From Candidatus Chloroploca mongolica (GTDB taxonomy: Bacteria > Chloroflexota > Chloroflexia > Chloroflexales > Chloroflexaceae), in NCBI RefSeq assembly GCF_004762035.2, contig NZ_SIJK02000023.1, positions 29,324 through 93,323 on the forward strand: a stretch of 64,000 bases of DNA, in the 5' to 3' direction. Shown here in pieces: positions 24,801-31,810 of this stretch (position 1 is the stretch's first letter; each line of letters starts with the position of its first letter). Position numbers and translations under genes: made by a program. The notes below the pieces were generated by a model. The model did not search any database and was not told where the DNA came from. It worked only from the letters and a program-made list of their open reading frames with translations.

Positions 24801-26124
24801 CACGTTCCCAGACCCCGATGCCAGCCGAGCCGGTCGCAAGCGCAAGACGACGCGCACTTTCCTCCAGGAGTCGATACGCTTCTTGCAGTTCCTGGGTGCG
24901 TTCTTCAACCAGATCCTGGAGATGCTGCCGGTAGCGTTCCAACTCAGCCTCGGCTTGCTTGCGCTCGGTGATATCAATGAATGCACCAATAATACCAGCG
25001 CGGTTGCCCGCCTCGTCACGGAAAACATCCTTGACAAAAAGAACATCACGCCGCTGTCCGTGCTCATCAATAACCTGCGACTCGTACATCTGGGCACCAC
25101 TCTGCTCGATCAGCGCGAGATCGTGAGTCTCGTAGACCGCGCTTAGCGACGAAGGCCAGAGCTCTTTCACGGTCTTGCCCTGCAACTCCTCGGGCGTTTT
25201 GCCCACCATTTCGGCAAAAGCCCGGTTGCAATCAAGGTAGCGGCCTTCGCAGTCTTTTGAGAAGATAGGGACGGGGATCGCGGCAAGCAGCGATTGGCGA
25301 AAGTTCAGCGCCCGGTCACGTTCGGCATTCGCACGTCGCAATTCCTCCTCTTGCAGCTTGCGTGCCGTGATGTCCTCAAACGTCGTATGCACCTCAAACG
25401 GAGTCGCTTCGCCGGTGCGAAATTGAGGCACCGCGTTGATGCTGATCCAGACATGATGCCCTACCTGAGGGTTGTAGACCCCCATCACCACATCTCGTAC
25501 TGGGTGCCCAGTGCGCAGCGCGACGATCGCCGGGTGCTCTTCGCCAGGAAACGGTGAACCATCCTCGCGAAGCGACTCCCAGGTAGGGGTGCGGCTTGTC
25601 CGACTCTTCAATTCCGCTAGATGAACCCCCAGAATGCGCTCGGCCGTCGGATTGGCCGCAATGATCTCTCCTTGCACATTCTGGTACACGACGCCCTGCA
25701 CCAGGGTCTCGAAGAGGGTGCGATAGCGCCGTTCGCTCTCACGCAATGCCGCCTGGGCTTCGTGGAGGGCGGTGATGTCACGCGCAATGCCATGCACGCC
25801 GATCAATTCGCCAGCACTATCATACATCGGTGTTTTGATCGTCTGAAAGAGGTAGTCTCTCCCATCAGCCGCACAGGTCGCCCACGCTTCATTAATGCTC
25901 GAACGACCGGCTGCAATAGCCTCCACATCTTTCTCGCGAAAGAAAGCGGCTTGCTCAGCACTGAAGAGCGCTGCATCGGTCTTGCCGATAACTTCCGACT
26001 GGGGCAACGCCACAAAACGCTCGAGGGCAGGGTTGCACATCAAATACACCCCGTGCGGATCCTTGAGCCAGACCAGGTCAGGGATAGTCTGAAGGAGCAT
26101 ACTGAGATAGTCGATCGAGAGCAT
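21859..26124 (-). CDS. Hybrid sensor histidine kinase with five PAS, two REC and an Hpt domain
   Basis: The 1421-residue protein has no transmembrane helix, so it senses in the cytoplasm. In order I see PAS domains near residues 5-125, 130-260, 275-400, 430-545 and 550-665, a coiled linker (DLVEERTQELQEAYRLLEE), HisKA with SHEIRTPMNAIVG (phospho-His about residue 696), a HATPase with NFTSNAIKFT, DTGIGI and GGTGLGLAISKR, REC1 (IDWHMPG, about 986), REC2 (MDIQMPVLDG, about 1130) and Hpt (AHSLKSSAATLG, about 1277). This supports a full His-Asp-His-Asp phosphorelay inside one chain; the output is presumably the adjoining REC/HD-GYP protein, whose stop lies 15 bases before this start. GAGAGG precedes the ATG. 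The signal is unknown; redox or light through PAS cofactors is possible. Confidence 0.95.
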   Translation of the reverse strand: MLSIDYLSMLLQTIPDLVWLKDPHGVYLMCNPALERFVALPQSEVIGKTDAALFSAEQAAFFREKDVEAIAAGRSSINEAWATCAADGRDYLFQTIKTPMYDSAGELIGVHGIARDITALHEAQAALRESERRYRTLFETLVQGVVYQNVQGEIIAANPTAERILGVHLAELKSRTSRTPTWESLREDGSPFPGEEHPAIVALRTGHPVRDVVMGVYNPQVGHHVWISINAVPQFRTGEATPFEVHTTFEDITARKLQEEELRRANAERDRALNFRQSLLAAIPVPIFSKDCEGRYLDCNRAFAEMVGKTPEELQGKTVKELWPSSLSAVYETHDLALIEQSGAQMYESQVIDEHGQRRDVLFVKDVFRDEAGNRAGIIGAFIDITERKQAEAELERYRQHLQDLVEERTQELQEAYRLLEESARRLALATGSAGIGVWERDRERELLIWDAQMCTLYGIDPQEFDGRAETWLNRLHPDDVAQAITATEQAMRNQQEYITEFRIVLPDGRIRHIAAHAQIERDAAGTPCRVLGVNWDITARKQAEIAVHETAALLRATLESIPDGIMVMGMDGDCIIFNQAFLDLFRFPPDFAVFTRIGFIGHIKQMIREPEDFRAKIERRFRAPDERGIDMIEFLDERIIERHNAPYRVHDETRGIVSYYQDVTARRQIERDLERARAAAEAASRAKSTFLANMSHEIRTPMNAIVGLTHLLLRNVADARQRDQLSRIIDAAQHLLAIINNILDISKIEAGKLVLEATDFGLDQVIQNVSDLVIEKAHAKGIEVLYALDVRLPPLLHGDSLRLGQILLNFTSNAIKFTDQGTIVLRVRIIKENEQNLLVRFEVEDTGIGIAPDVQVRLFEVFEQADSSTERKYGGTGLGLAISKRLVHLMNGRLGVDSVVGQGSCFWFEVPLGKSASRLQPRRLSPNLQGLRVLIVDDLEAARDVLGEMLSAMGLIVDLVASGFTALVAVQHADQEGKPYAIVLIDWHMPGLDGLETARRMRLLPLMLAPTCLMITAFGQRVPKEDLERAGFAAFLLKPVTPSILFDTLVEVLEGRQLNEVESRPPSAELALMMRRNARILLVEDNLINQEVALDLLREIGFMADLAKNGQIAVDHVRETEIPYDLILMDIQMPVLDGLAATRMIRMMPGYEQTPILALTAGAFEEDRQRCLLAGMNGFVAKPVIPEDLYATLARWLPAESAATETTESLDALVSLREALAAIPGLDPIQGLRNVHGKPKTYARLLRKYAETHREDMDQLRACLSVDERVAARRIAHSLKSSAATLGINRVHELAAELEALIRAEHGDEAIQALTLVIEEAQHRIADAIVSALPAPSAPRVDNVNAVHLRTVIDELMALLAQDDLEAHEVYRRHEPLLRSALGGYATILARQMDAFAMDEAVITLRTALAALAPTASEGA

Positions 26125-26139
26125 GGTAGCCTCTCAAGT

Positions 26140-27399
26140 TCAGGCCACAGACGGCATACGGCCCACCGATTGCCCCTGGATGCTGACCAATTTGGCGCAA
26201 ATGTCCGCCTCGCTATCGGCATAGTGCTCAGCAATGGCCTGAAATTCGGCAGACAGGGCGAGAAAGGCATCAACGATGTCGGGGTCAAACTGATGCCCAC
26301 GCTCCTCGCGGATAATCTCAATCACCTCTGACATTGGCAAGGGCGGCTTGTAGATGCGACGAGAAATCAACGCATCAAAGGTGTCGGCGAGGGCCATCAG
26401 TCGCGCCGAGATGGGGATGTCCTCTTGCGCGAGACCCTCGGGGTAGCCCGTGCCATCCCAATGCTCATGATGCGAGAGTGCAATCTCACGGGCTACGTGG
26501 AGAAATTCCAGCGGAGCATGCCGGGGCCAGTTGTGTGCGCGATCAAGCTTATTGGCGCAGCCATGACTAGGCATATCGAGCAGGTGAGCCTCTTCGCTGA
26601 CGAGCGTGTTATTCATTGCCATCTCGATCGCGTTGCTGCCAATGCGACAGTGCCGCTTCATAATCTCTCGCTCTTCAGGCGTGAGTCTGCCAGGTTTGAG
26701 CAGAATGTGGTCGGGGATGCCCACCTTGCCAATATCGTGCAACGGGGCTGATTTGACCAGCAGATCACGGCACGACTGGCTCAGCGCATCGGCAAAGCGG
26801 GGATGGTTGGCGAGCGCATTGGACAGTACTTTCACATAGATCTGGGTACGCCGCAGGTGATTGCCGGTATCGGGATCGCGTACCTCTGCCAGCGCGGCCA
26901 TCGCTCTGATGCTCACATCTTCAATCAGTTGGTTCTCGCGCATACGCCGTGCTACTTCTGCCTCAAGGCAGGCGTTCTGGTTGGTGAGCCAGTCACGCGC
27001 TTGCTTGAGCTCAAGATGAGTGCGGACACGCGCCAGCACGATCGCCGGGCGGATCGGTTTGGTAATATAATCAACGGCACCAAGCTCAAATCCGTGTGAC
27101 TCATCCTCGGTTGAGTCCATGGCTGTGACGAAGATCACCGGGATAGAGCGTGTCGCTGAATTATCGCGTAGGCGGGTGAGCACAGCGTAGCCATCCATCT
27201 CGGGCATCATCACATCCAGCAAGAGCAGATCGGGTTGCGGCGCTGATGCAGCCACCTGCAACGCCCGTATCCCCGAGCGCGCAACCCGCACCTGGTAGAA
27301 CGGCATAAGCAATTCGCCCAGAATGGTGAGATTCTCCGGGGCATCGTCAACGATGAGAATTGTCTGCCTGGTAGATGCTGGCCAAAAAGATGACATCAT
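26140..27399 (-). CDS. REC/HD-GYP c-di-GMP phosphodiesterase response regulator
   Basis: The 419-residue regulator starts at ATG 27399, with GGAGGT four bases before it; a longer frame to 27417 lacks this. The N-terminal REC domain has ILIVDDAPENL and the phospho-Asp in LLLLDVMMPEMDGY, with the Lys in DYITKPIRP. The output is an HD-GYP phosphodiesterase: HLRRTQIYV, PLHDIGKVGIPDHILLKPG, then HHEHWDGTGYPEGL and LADTFDALIS. HD-GYP domains hydrolyse cyclic di-GMP, so the pair probably lowers this messenger in response to the kinase's signal, affecting motility or biofilm. It is first in the operon, and its ribosome site lies inside a 120-bp repeat (see the repeat entry). Confidence 0.93.
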   Translation of the reverse strand: MMSSFWPASTRQTILIVDDAPENLTILGELLMPFYQVRVARSGIRALQVAASAPQPDLLLLDVMMPEMDGYAVLTRLRDNSATRSIPVIFVTAMDSTEDESHGFELGAVDYITKPIRPAIVLARVRTHLELKQARDWLTNQNACLEAEVARRMRENQLIEDVSIRAMAALAEVRDPDTGNHLRRTQIYVKVLSNALANHPRFADALSQSCRDLLVKSAPLHDIGKVGIPDHILLKPGRLTPEEREIMKRHCRIGSNAIEMAMNNTLVSEEAHLLDMPSHGCANKLDRAHNWPRHAPLEFLHVAREIALSHHEHWDGTGYPEGLAQEDIPISARLMALADTFDALISRRIYKPPLPMSEVIEIIREERGHQFDPDIVDAFLALSAEFQAIAEHYADSEADICAKLVSIQGQSVGRMPSVA

Positions 27400-27655
27400 A
27401 CGCACCTCCGCTAGCAACCATTGTAGGGCACAGCCTTATGCGTATCACGTGTAGGGCCGACACCCAGCCGACTCCCGTCGGTGACTTCCTGCGATCATCG
27501 ACGAGGGTGGGAACCACATACGCACCTCCGTTAGCGACCATCGTAGGGCGCAGCCTTATGCACATCACGCGTAGGGCCGCCACCCAGCCGACTCCTGTCG
27601 GTGGCTTCCTTTGATCATCGACGAGGGTGGGAACCACCCTCGTCGATGATCAAAG
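27397..27655. repeat. Two 120-bp tandem repeats and a 22-bp hairpin
   Basis: Units start at 27397 and 27517 (CATACGCACCTCCG in both) and end at 27636. The second unit runs into a perfect inverted repeat, 27609-27630 with 27634-27655, around GAA. Read on the minus strand each unit carries GCGGAGGTGCGTATG, which provides the ribosome site and start of the HD-GYP gene in the first unit. The hairpin could terminate or stabilise transcripts. The unit recurs as a block, so it is probably a dispersed repeat that landed upstream of the operon. Confidence 0.85.
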
Positions 27656-27804
27656 ACTTATCTCATCATTATAGGCAGATGATCTCATTTTTATATGTGC
27701 AATCTATTGCCCTGTCTGGTACAATTTAGGGCAAATCAAGGGAAAAGAGCGGGCCATCGTAAAGCACAAGTTCCTGAAGGCTTTGCTCAAGCTAGGACTC
27801 CACC

Positions 27805-29235
27805 ATGGCTGAACCGAAGAGTGTCAGCTGCCCTGAAGCAACAACAGAACTGGCAATGCTCCGTGCGCGTGTCGCGCACCTTGAAGCACAGCTCGTTACG
27901 TGTGAAGCAACGGTCGCGCAGCAAACAGCGTGGATCGAAGAGACCCTCCGCAAGCACGAGCAGCAGGTGCTTGCGCTGCACGATTCGCTCGGCAAGCTTC
28001 TCACACACATGAAACTCGAGGCCCAGACTATCCGCGAGAGCATCCCAATCAGGCACCTGGCGCAAACCACGCCTGTCCCATCCGCACCGTTCACTGGAAC
28101 CCATCTGGAGCAGCATCCTGGATCGTTGATGCCACGGAAGACACGGATGATCGCGATCATCGAGCAGCATCGCCAATGGGTCGCTGAGGTCTATGGGTTT
28201 CATATCGATCTCCACATCGGCCAGGGCGTCGCTACGCTCTCAATCGCGCCCGATGTTGAGGTGCAGTTGCTGCGGACGATCCAGCAAGCCATGGCAAATG
28301 TGCGTACATCCACCAGTTCACAGCATGTCAGCCTGATGCTTGAATTGGTGGATGTACAGCTAGTTGTGGAACTGAGCAACATGGGACTAGAGTTTGATCT
28401 CGCCGATACAGGAGAGCCTATACGCATCCTAAAGGCCTTTGAGTTCCAGAATCTCCACGAGCAAGCAGAAGTGATCGGCGGCACCCTTGCGATGATCGCA
28501 ATGCCGGGTTCGGGCCTCATCGTGCGGCTAGAGGTTCCTCTCGAACGCCTGTCGGGTTACCTTCATCATCGGCCAGGCATCCTGCTCGTCGGCAGCAATC
28601 TGTTCGATCTGCATACGCTCCAGCAGTCGCTCCATGCCGATGGCTTTGCCATCGTCGGGGTGGTGACCGATGGCCCGTCTGCGCTGGACGCCGCACCTAC
28701 ATTGCGACCCGACATTATTCTGATGGATCTCGCGATGCCCGGTATGAGCGGTCTCGAAGCGATGCACCCGATCCTGAAAAAAATGCCCGAGATGCAAATA
28801 GTACTGCTGACAGCCGTCGAAAACGAACAAGACCTGCTTGAGGCGCTCAAGGTAGGTGCTGCCGGTTATCTCCTGAAGAGCATAGATAGTGACGAACTTT
28901 GCAATCAACTCCTTGGGGTTCTGCGTCGAGAGTTGGCAATCTCTCACCATCTGGCCCTCCGGATTTTGCGCAATCCAGCAACACAGCCATCTCATGAGTC
29001 GCTCTCTAGCGAAGATCTCTCCTCAGCTCTCACGCAACAAGAACTAAAGGTGCTGACCCTCTTGGCCCAGGGCCATACCTACCGGGCAATCGCCCAACTG
29101 CTGGACTACAGCGAGCGAGCGATCAAGTACCAGACGGGCAAAGCCATTAAAAAGATGCATATGCCGAGCCGCGACGCAGCCGTCACCCTGGTGCGCCAGC
29201 AGATGCAGCGTGGCCTCTGGCCTGCGTCGCATTGA
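27805..29235 (+). CDS. Kinase-like / REC / LuxR-HTH fusion regulator
   Basis: The 476-residue protein has an N-terminal coiled coil (residues 15-75), a region of about 150 residues that resembles the dimerisation and ATP-binding part of NarX/DegS-type kinases (EVQLLRTIQQAMANV is the usual N-box position and the later EVIGGTLAMIAMPGSGLIVRL its closing strand), then REC (ILLVGSNLFDL, phospho-Asp in IILMDLAMPGMSG) and a LuxR/NarL helix-turn-helix (LTQQELKVLTLLAQGHTYRAIAQLL). The ATP-binding segment lacks the Asn and Gly-rich boxes of active kinases (QAMANV for the N-box, no GTGLGL), so it is probably a non-catalytic sensor or dimerisation module. It is unusual to see kinase remnants fused in front of REC-HTH in one chain. 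ATG 27805 has AGGA upstream. Confidence 0.8.
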   Translation: MAEPKSVSCPEATTELAMLRARVAHLEAQLVTCEATVAQQTAWIEETLRKHEQQVLALHDSLGKLLTHMKLEAQTIRESIPIRHLAQTTPVPSAPFTGTHLEQHPGSLMPRKTRMIAIIEQHRQWVAEVYGFHIDLHIGQGVATLSIAPDVEVQLLRTIQQAMANVRTSTSSQHVSLMLELVDVQLVVELSNMGLEFDLADTGEPIRILKAFEFQNLHEQAEVIGGTLAMIAMPGSGLIVRLEVPLERLSGYLHHRPGILLVGSNLFDLHTLQQSLHADGFAIVGVVTDGPSALDAAPTLRPDIILMDLAMPGMSGLEAMHPILKKMPEMQIVLLTAVENEQDLLEALKVGAAGYLLKSIDSDELCNQLLGVLRRELAISHHLALRILRNPATQPSHESLSSEDLSSALTQQELKVLTLLAQGHTYRAIAQLLDYSERAIKYQTGKAIKKMHMPSRDAAVTLVRQQMQRGLWPASH

Positions 29236-29244
29236 GCTAGCTTA

Positions 29245-29379
29245 CCTCAACACGTACTGCATTGGCGCAGCCTGCCGCACTAATCCCTTCAGTTCAAGCA
29301 GGGTCAGGGCCCCCGCCGTCGCCTGCGCCGTCAGATTCGCTTCGCGGCTCAGTTCATCAATATGGCACGGTGTGTAGCT
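29245..29379 (-). pseudogene. Detached second copy of the dprA 3' end
   Basis: These 135 bases match 29935-30069 (the true dprA end) at 129 positions, offset exactly 690. Read on the minus strand they give the same 45 C-terminal residues (ending APMQYVLR) and a stop (TAA instead of TGA). All six differences are synonymous: ACA/ACG, GCG/GCA, AAT/AAC, GCG/GCT, TAC/TAT and GTG/GTA. It has no start and no upstream dprA, so it is a remnant, most simply the former gene end displaced by the hicBA module that now lies between the copies. Confidence 0.85.
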
Positions 29380-29389
29380 AATTTGGGGC

Positions 29390-29608
29390 TTAGACCTGTT
29401 CCCACTCCTCACGGCTCACGTCGGCCTGACGAAGTATGGTGGCGAGCAAACCAACGCCAATATCTCCGCGATGCGGATTGGGAATAGTGATGCGCTTCTC
29501 CTCGCGCACCATAAAGGCATGGCGACCAGCGGGATAAGGTCCTTGAAAGCCCAAGGCCCGCAACCCACGAATCAGACGCACTCGGCTGATGGGCCCAAAG
29601 GGTGGCAT
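29390..29608 (-). CDS. hicA: HicA-type mRNA interferase toxin
   Basis: The 72-residue product has the HicA double-stranded-RNA-binding-like fold: VRLIRGLRALGF, the catalytic His in PAGRHAFMVRE, RITIPNPHRGDIGVGLLATILRQADVSREEW. In HicA toxins this His cleaves mRNA, and the IP-H-gd-i segment and the closing IL-qA-IS-EEF-like helix are the family signature. Its start overlaps the antitoxin stop as TGATG, giving coupled translation. The antitoxin-first order seen here is one of the two known arrangements. It appears intact and functional in principle. Confidence 0.88.
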   Translation of the reverse strand: MPPFGPISRVRLIRGLRALGFQGPYPAGRHAFMVREEKRITIPNPHRGDIGVGLLATILRQADVSREEWEQV

Positions 29609-29862
29609 CAGGCGGCCTCCTGCGTGCGGATAGGCTGGCTCAAGTCGATCCCATCAAGTGGTGGGATAGCGTGTCCCAAACGCAAACCAAGCCAGATCCA
29701 ATCTTCCAGCGCAGATTGAAGATCCTCGCGACACGCTTCGAGGCTCTCAGCGTGGCCAATCACGCCTTGCAAGCCAGGGATTTCACCAACAAAGCCTTCG
29801 TCATCAACCAATAGCTGGTAGGTGGCGCGGCGCATTGCCGCCGCAATGTAGGCACTCAGCAT
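29608..29862 (-). CDS. hicB: HicB-type antitoxin
   Basis: The 84-residue product has the partial RNase H-like fold of HicB: YIAAAMRRATYQLLVDDEGFVGEIPGLQGVIGHAESLEACREDLQSALEDW. It neutralises HicA by direct binding, and many HicB proteins also repress their own promoter through a DNA-binding tail. This one ends shortly after the core with a Pro/Gln-rich tail and has no obvious helix-turn-helix, so autoregulation may be weak or carried out by the complex. GAGAGGA lies upstream of the ATG. Together with hicA it forms a module set between two copies of the dprA 3' end. Confidence 0.85.
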   Translation of the reverse strand: MLSAYIAAAMRRATYQLLVDDEGFVGEIPGLQGVIGHAESLEACREDLQSALEDWIWLGLRLGHAIPPLDGIDLSQPIRTQEAA

Positions 29863-29910
29863 GGCTCTTCCTCTCGTTGAGCATGGTCCGATCGCAGCAT
29901 CTTCGCTCGC

Positions 29911-29940
29911 ATTGTAGCACGGCCCGCTCGATCACCTCAA
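29911..29940 (-). promoter_or_regulatory. hicBA promoter, -35 inside the last dprA codons
   Basis: On the minus strand TTGAGG (29935-29940) is the -35 and TACAAT (29911-29916) the -10, with an 18-base spacer. The -35 consists of the last two dprA codons, TTG AGG. Because the dprA 3' end is duplicated, the sequence would travel with the module. Confidence 0.5.
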
Positions 29941-31011
29941 TACATACTGCATTGGCGCAGCCTGCCGCACTAATCCCTTCAGTTCAAGCAGGGTCAGGGC
30001 CCCCGCCGTCGCCTGAGCCGTCAGGTTTGCTTCGCGGCTCAGTTCATCAATATGGCACGGCGTGTAGCTGAGCAGGCCAAGCAGTGCCGTTTCGATCGGA
30101 TCAATCGGCAATTCGCTGCGTGCTTCGCGCTGCACGCTCGCGCTGGTGAGATCGAGGTCGGCGAGCAGATCGTCAGCCGAACGGACAAGCGTTGCGCCGT
30201 CGCGGATCAGCCGATGACAGCCGGCACTCTGGCGGGAGAAGATCGGCCCCGGCAACGCAAAAACCTCGCGCCCCTGATCGAGCGCAAAGCCCACGGTAAT
30301 CAAGGCCCCACTCTTTTCGCCCGCTTCGATCACCAGCGTTGCCCGGCTTAACCCGCTGATGATGCGGTTGCGCGGCGGGAAATTCGCCGCTACCGGCATC
30401 GTCCCCAGCGGGTAGTCACTGATCAACGCGCCCTGTTCGATGATACGCTGCGCTAGGCGCTGGTTGCGTTCGGGGTAGGGCTGATCAACCCCACTGCCCA
30501 ACACGGCAAGCGTGCGCCCACCCGCCTCCAGCGCCGCCTCGTGGGCCAACGTATCCACACCAAGCGCCAAGCCGCTTATAATAGAGACACCCGCACGGGC
30601 CAGACCATCAGTCAGGCGCATCGTCGCCTCACGTCCATAGGTTGTCGGCGCACGGGTTCCAACCAGCGCAATCGACCAATCATCGGCAGGCGTCAACGCG
30701 CCGCGCACATAAAGCAGCGGTGGGGCAGCGGGGATATTGCGCAGCAAGTGAGGATAGGCCGCATCATCAATCGTCAGCAACGTCACCCCGGCCCGCGCCG
30801 TCCGTTCCAACTCGGCATCGAGGTCAAGCCGCGTGCGCACCGCCATCAGCGACGCACTCGTCTTGCCCTCGATCCCAGCGGCAGCCAGCGCAAACGCATC
30901 GGCATGCCAGGCCGCCTCCAGTGAGCCACACTGCTCAACCAGGCGCGCCAGACGGATCGGGCCAATACCCGGCACAAGATTGAAACCAAGATAATAGCGC
31001 GTATTTGGCAT
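29932..31011 (-). CDS. dprA: DNA processing protein DprA
   Basis: The 359-residue DprA loads RecA on incoming single-stranded DNA during natural transformation. It has an N-terminal HhH-like region (YYLGFNLVPGIGPIRLARLVE), the Rossmann-like core (IALVGTRAPTTYGREATM, VSIISGLALGVDTLAHEAAL, TLAVLGSGVDQPYPERNQRL, FPPRNRIISGLSRATLVIEAGEKSGAL) and a C-terminal winged helix (residues 310-355). ATG 31011 is preferred; the longer frame uses TTG. The last 45 codons are duplicated 690 bases downstream, with only synonymous changes, flanking hicBA. Whether the present 3' end is native or brought in by the module is discussed in the findings. Confidence 0.95.
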   Translation of the reverse strand: MPNTRYYLGFNLVPGIGPIRLARLVEQCGSLEAAWHADAFALAAAGIEGKTSASLMAVRTRLDLDAELERTARAGVTLLTIDDAAYPHLLRNIPAAPPLLYVRGALTPADDWSIALVGTRAPTTYGREATMRLTDGLARAGVSIISGLALGVDTLAHEAALEAGGRTLAVLGSGVDQPYPERNQRLAQRIIEQGALISDYPLGTMPVAANFPPRNRIISGLSRATLVIEAGEKSGALITVGFALDQGREVFALPGPIFSRQSAGCHRLIRDGATLVRSADDLLADLDLTSASVQREARSELPIDPIETALLGLLSYTPCHIDELSREANLTAQATAGALTLLELKGLVRQAAPMQYVLR

Positions 31012-31106
31012 AGCATCGGTCTTCTCAAGCAAACAGAAAAACCATCGTCTCCAGAGTTATACCGCTGCCAGACCAATTTTGATACGGGTGCGGGGGGGTA
31101 ATAGTA

Positions 31107-31312
31107 AGGACGATTGCATCATACGAAACCGGAGACAACCATACGCGCTATGTGGCAGCATGTGCACGCAACCAGCGGCGCAAACGGCGGCCCCCGGCCC
31201 TGTAGGGGCACCCCTTGCGGGTGCCCCTACAGGGCCGGGGGCCGGGCCCGGTGTACGGGCACCCCTTGCGGGTGCCCTGGTGGGGTGCATGCACGGAAGA
31301 TGCAATCGCCCT
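31107..31312. mobile_element. MITE-like element with 14-bp terminal inverted repeats
   Basis: The ends are AGGACGATTGCATC (31107-31120) and, inverted, AGGGCGATTGCATC (31299-31312), one mismatch. Inside lies a perfect 26-bp hairpin (31188-31213 with 31219-31244) and a second GGGCACCCCTTGCGGGTGCCC hairpin further right. The same element begins again at 63874 and runs off the window, identical through most of the shared core. It encodes nothing. No clear target-site duplication is visible, so the mode of spread is not established. Confidence 0.75.
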
Positions 31313-31318
31313 AGGCAA

Positions 31319-31810
31319 CTACGGGTTATCATAGACATAGAAAATATAGTCTTGTGACGTCGTCTTCACGCCTAGATCGTTGAGTAACCTGAGCATCTGG
31401 GCGCGATGATCCGTGCCATGATTCACTACATGGAGCAGCACTTGCCACACCAGAAGGTCTTTGTCTTCTTCCGGTTCGGTGATCGGTGTCTCAAGCAACA
31501 TCTCGTCCTGCAAGACGGTCAGATATGCGCGCATGCGCTGCTCAACCTGATCCCAATACGTGCGTATGATGGTTCGATCATCACCGTGCGCGGGCGGTAG
31601 CGGTTCGCAGGGTTCGATGTTGCATAGTTCGCTGAACCAGATATCATCTACGCTGATGAGATGCAGAATGTGCGCCCGCACAGATCCATGCGAGTAGTGT
31701 AGCGCCTGGGTGAACTGCTCATAAGGAAGCGATGTGATGCAGTCATCCCATAGCTTGCGGTTTTCAGCGAAGTGATAGTTATAGAAATGACGAAAGGAGT
31801 TGGCATTCAT
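31319..31810 (-). CDS. DinB/YfiT-like metal-binding four-helix protein
   Basis: The 163-residue product is a DinB-fold four-helix bundle. The metal-binding His residues are in SVRAHILHLISVDDIW (helix 2) and the NHGTDHRAQMLRLL segment (helix 4, HxxxH-like), the positions used by the metal triad of the family. DinB-like proteins include thiol transferases such as bacillithiol or mycothiol S-transferases; the substrate cannot be told here. Its stop lies 7 bases from the MITE-like element's end, so that element forms its downstream region. No operon partner. Confidence 0.82.
   Translation of the reverse strand: MNANSFRHFYNYHFAENRKLWDDCITSLPYEQFTQALHYSHGSVRAHILHLISVDDIWFSELCNIEPCEPLPPAHGDDRTIIRTYWDQVEQRMRAYLTVLQDEMLLETPITEPEEDKDLLVWQVLLHVVNHGTDHRAQMLRLLNDLGVKTTSQDYIFYVYDNP

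Noticed and set aside
29390..29608. hicA as an inactive relic
   Set aside because: The catalytic His and all motif segments are present and the frame is coupled to hicB, so there is no sign of decay.
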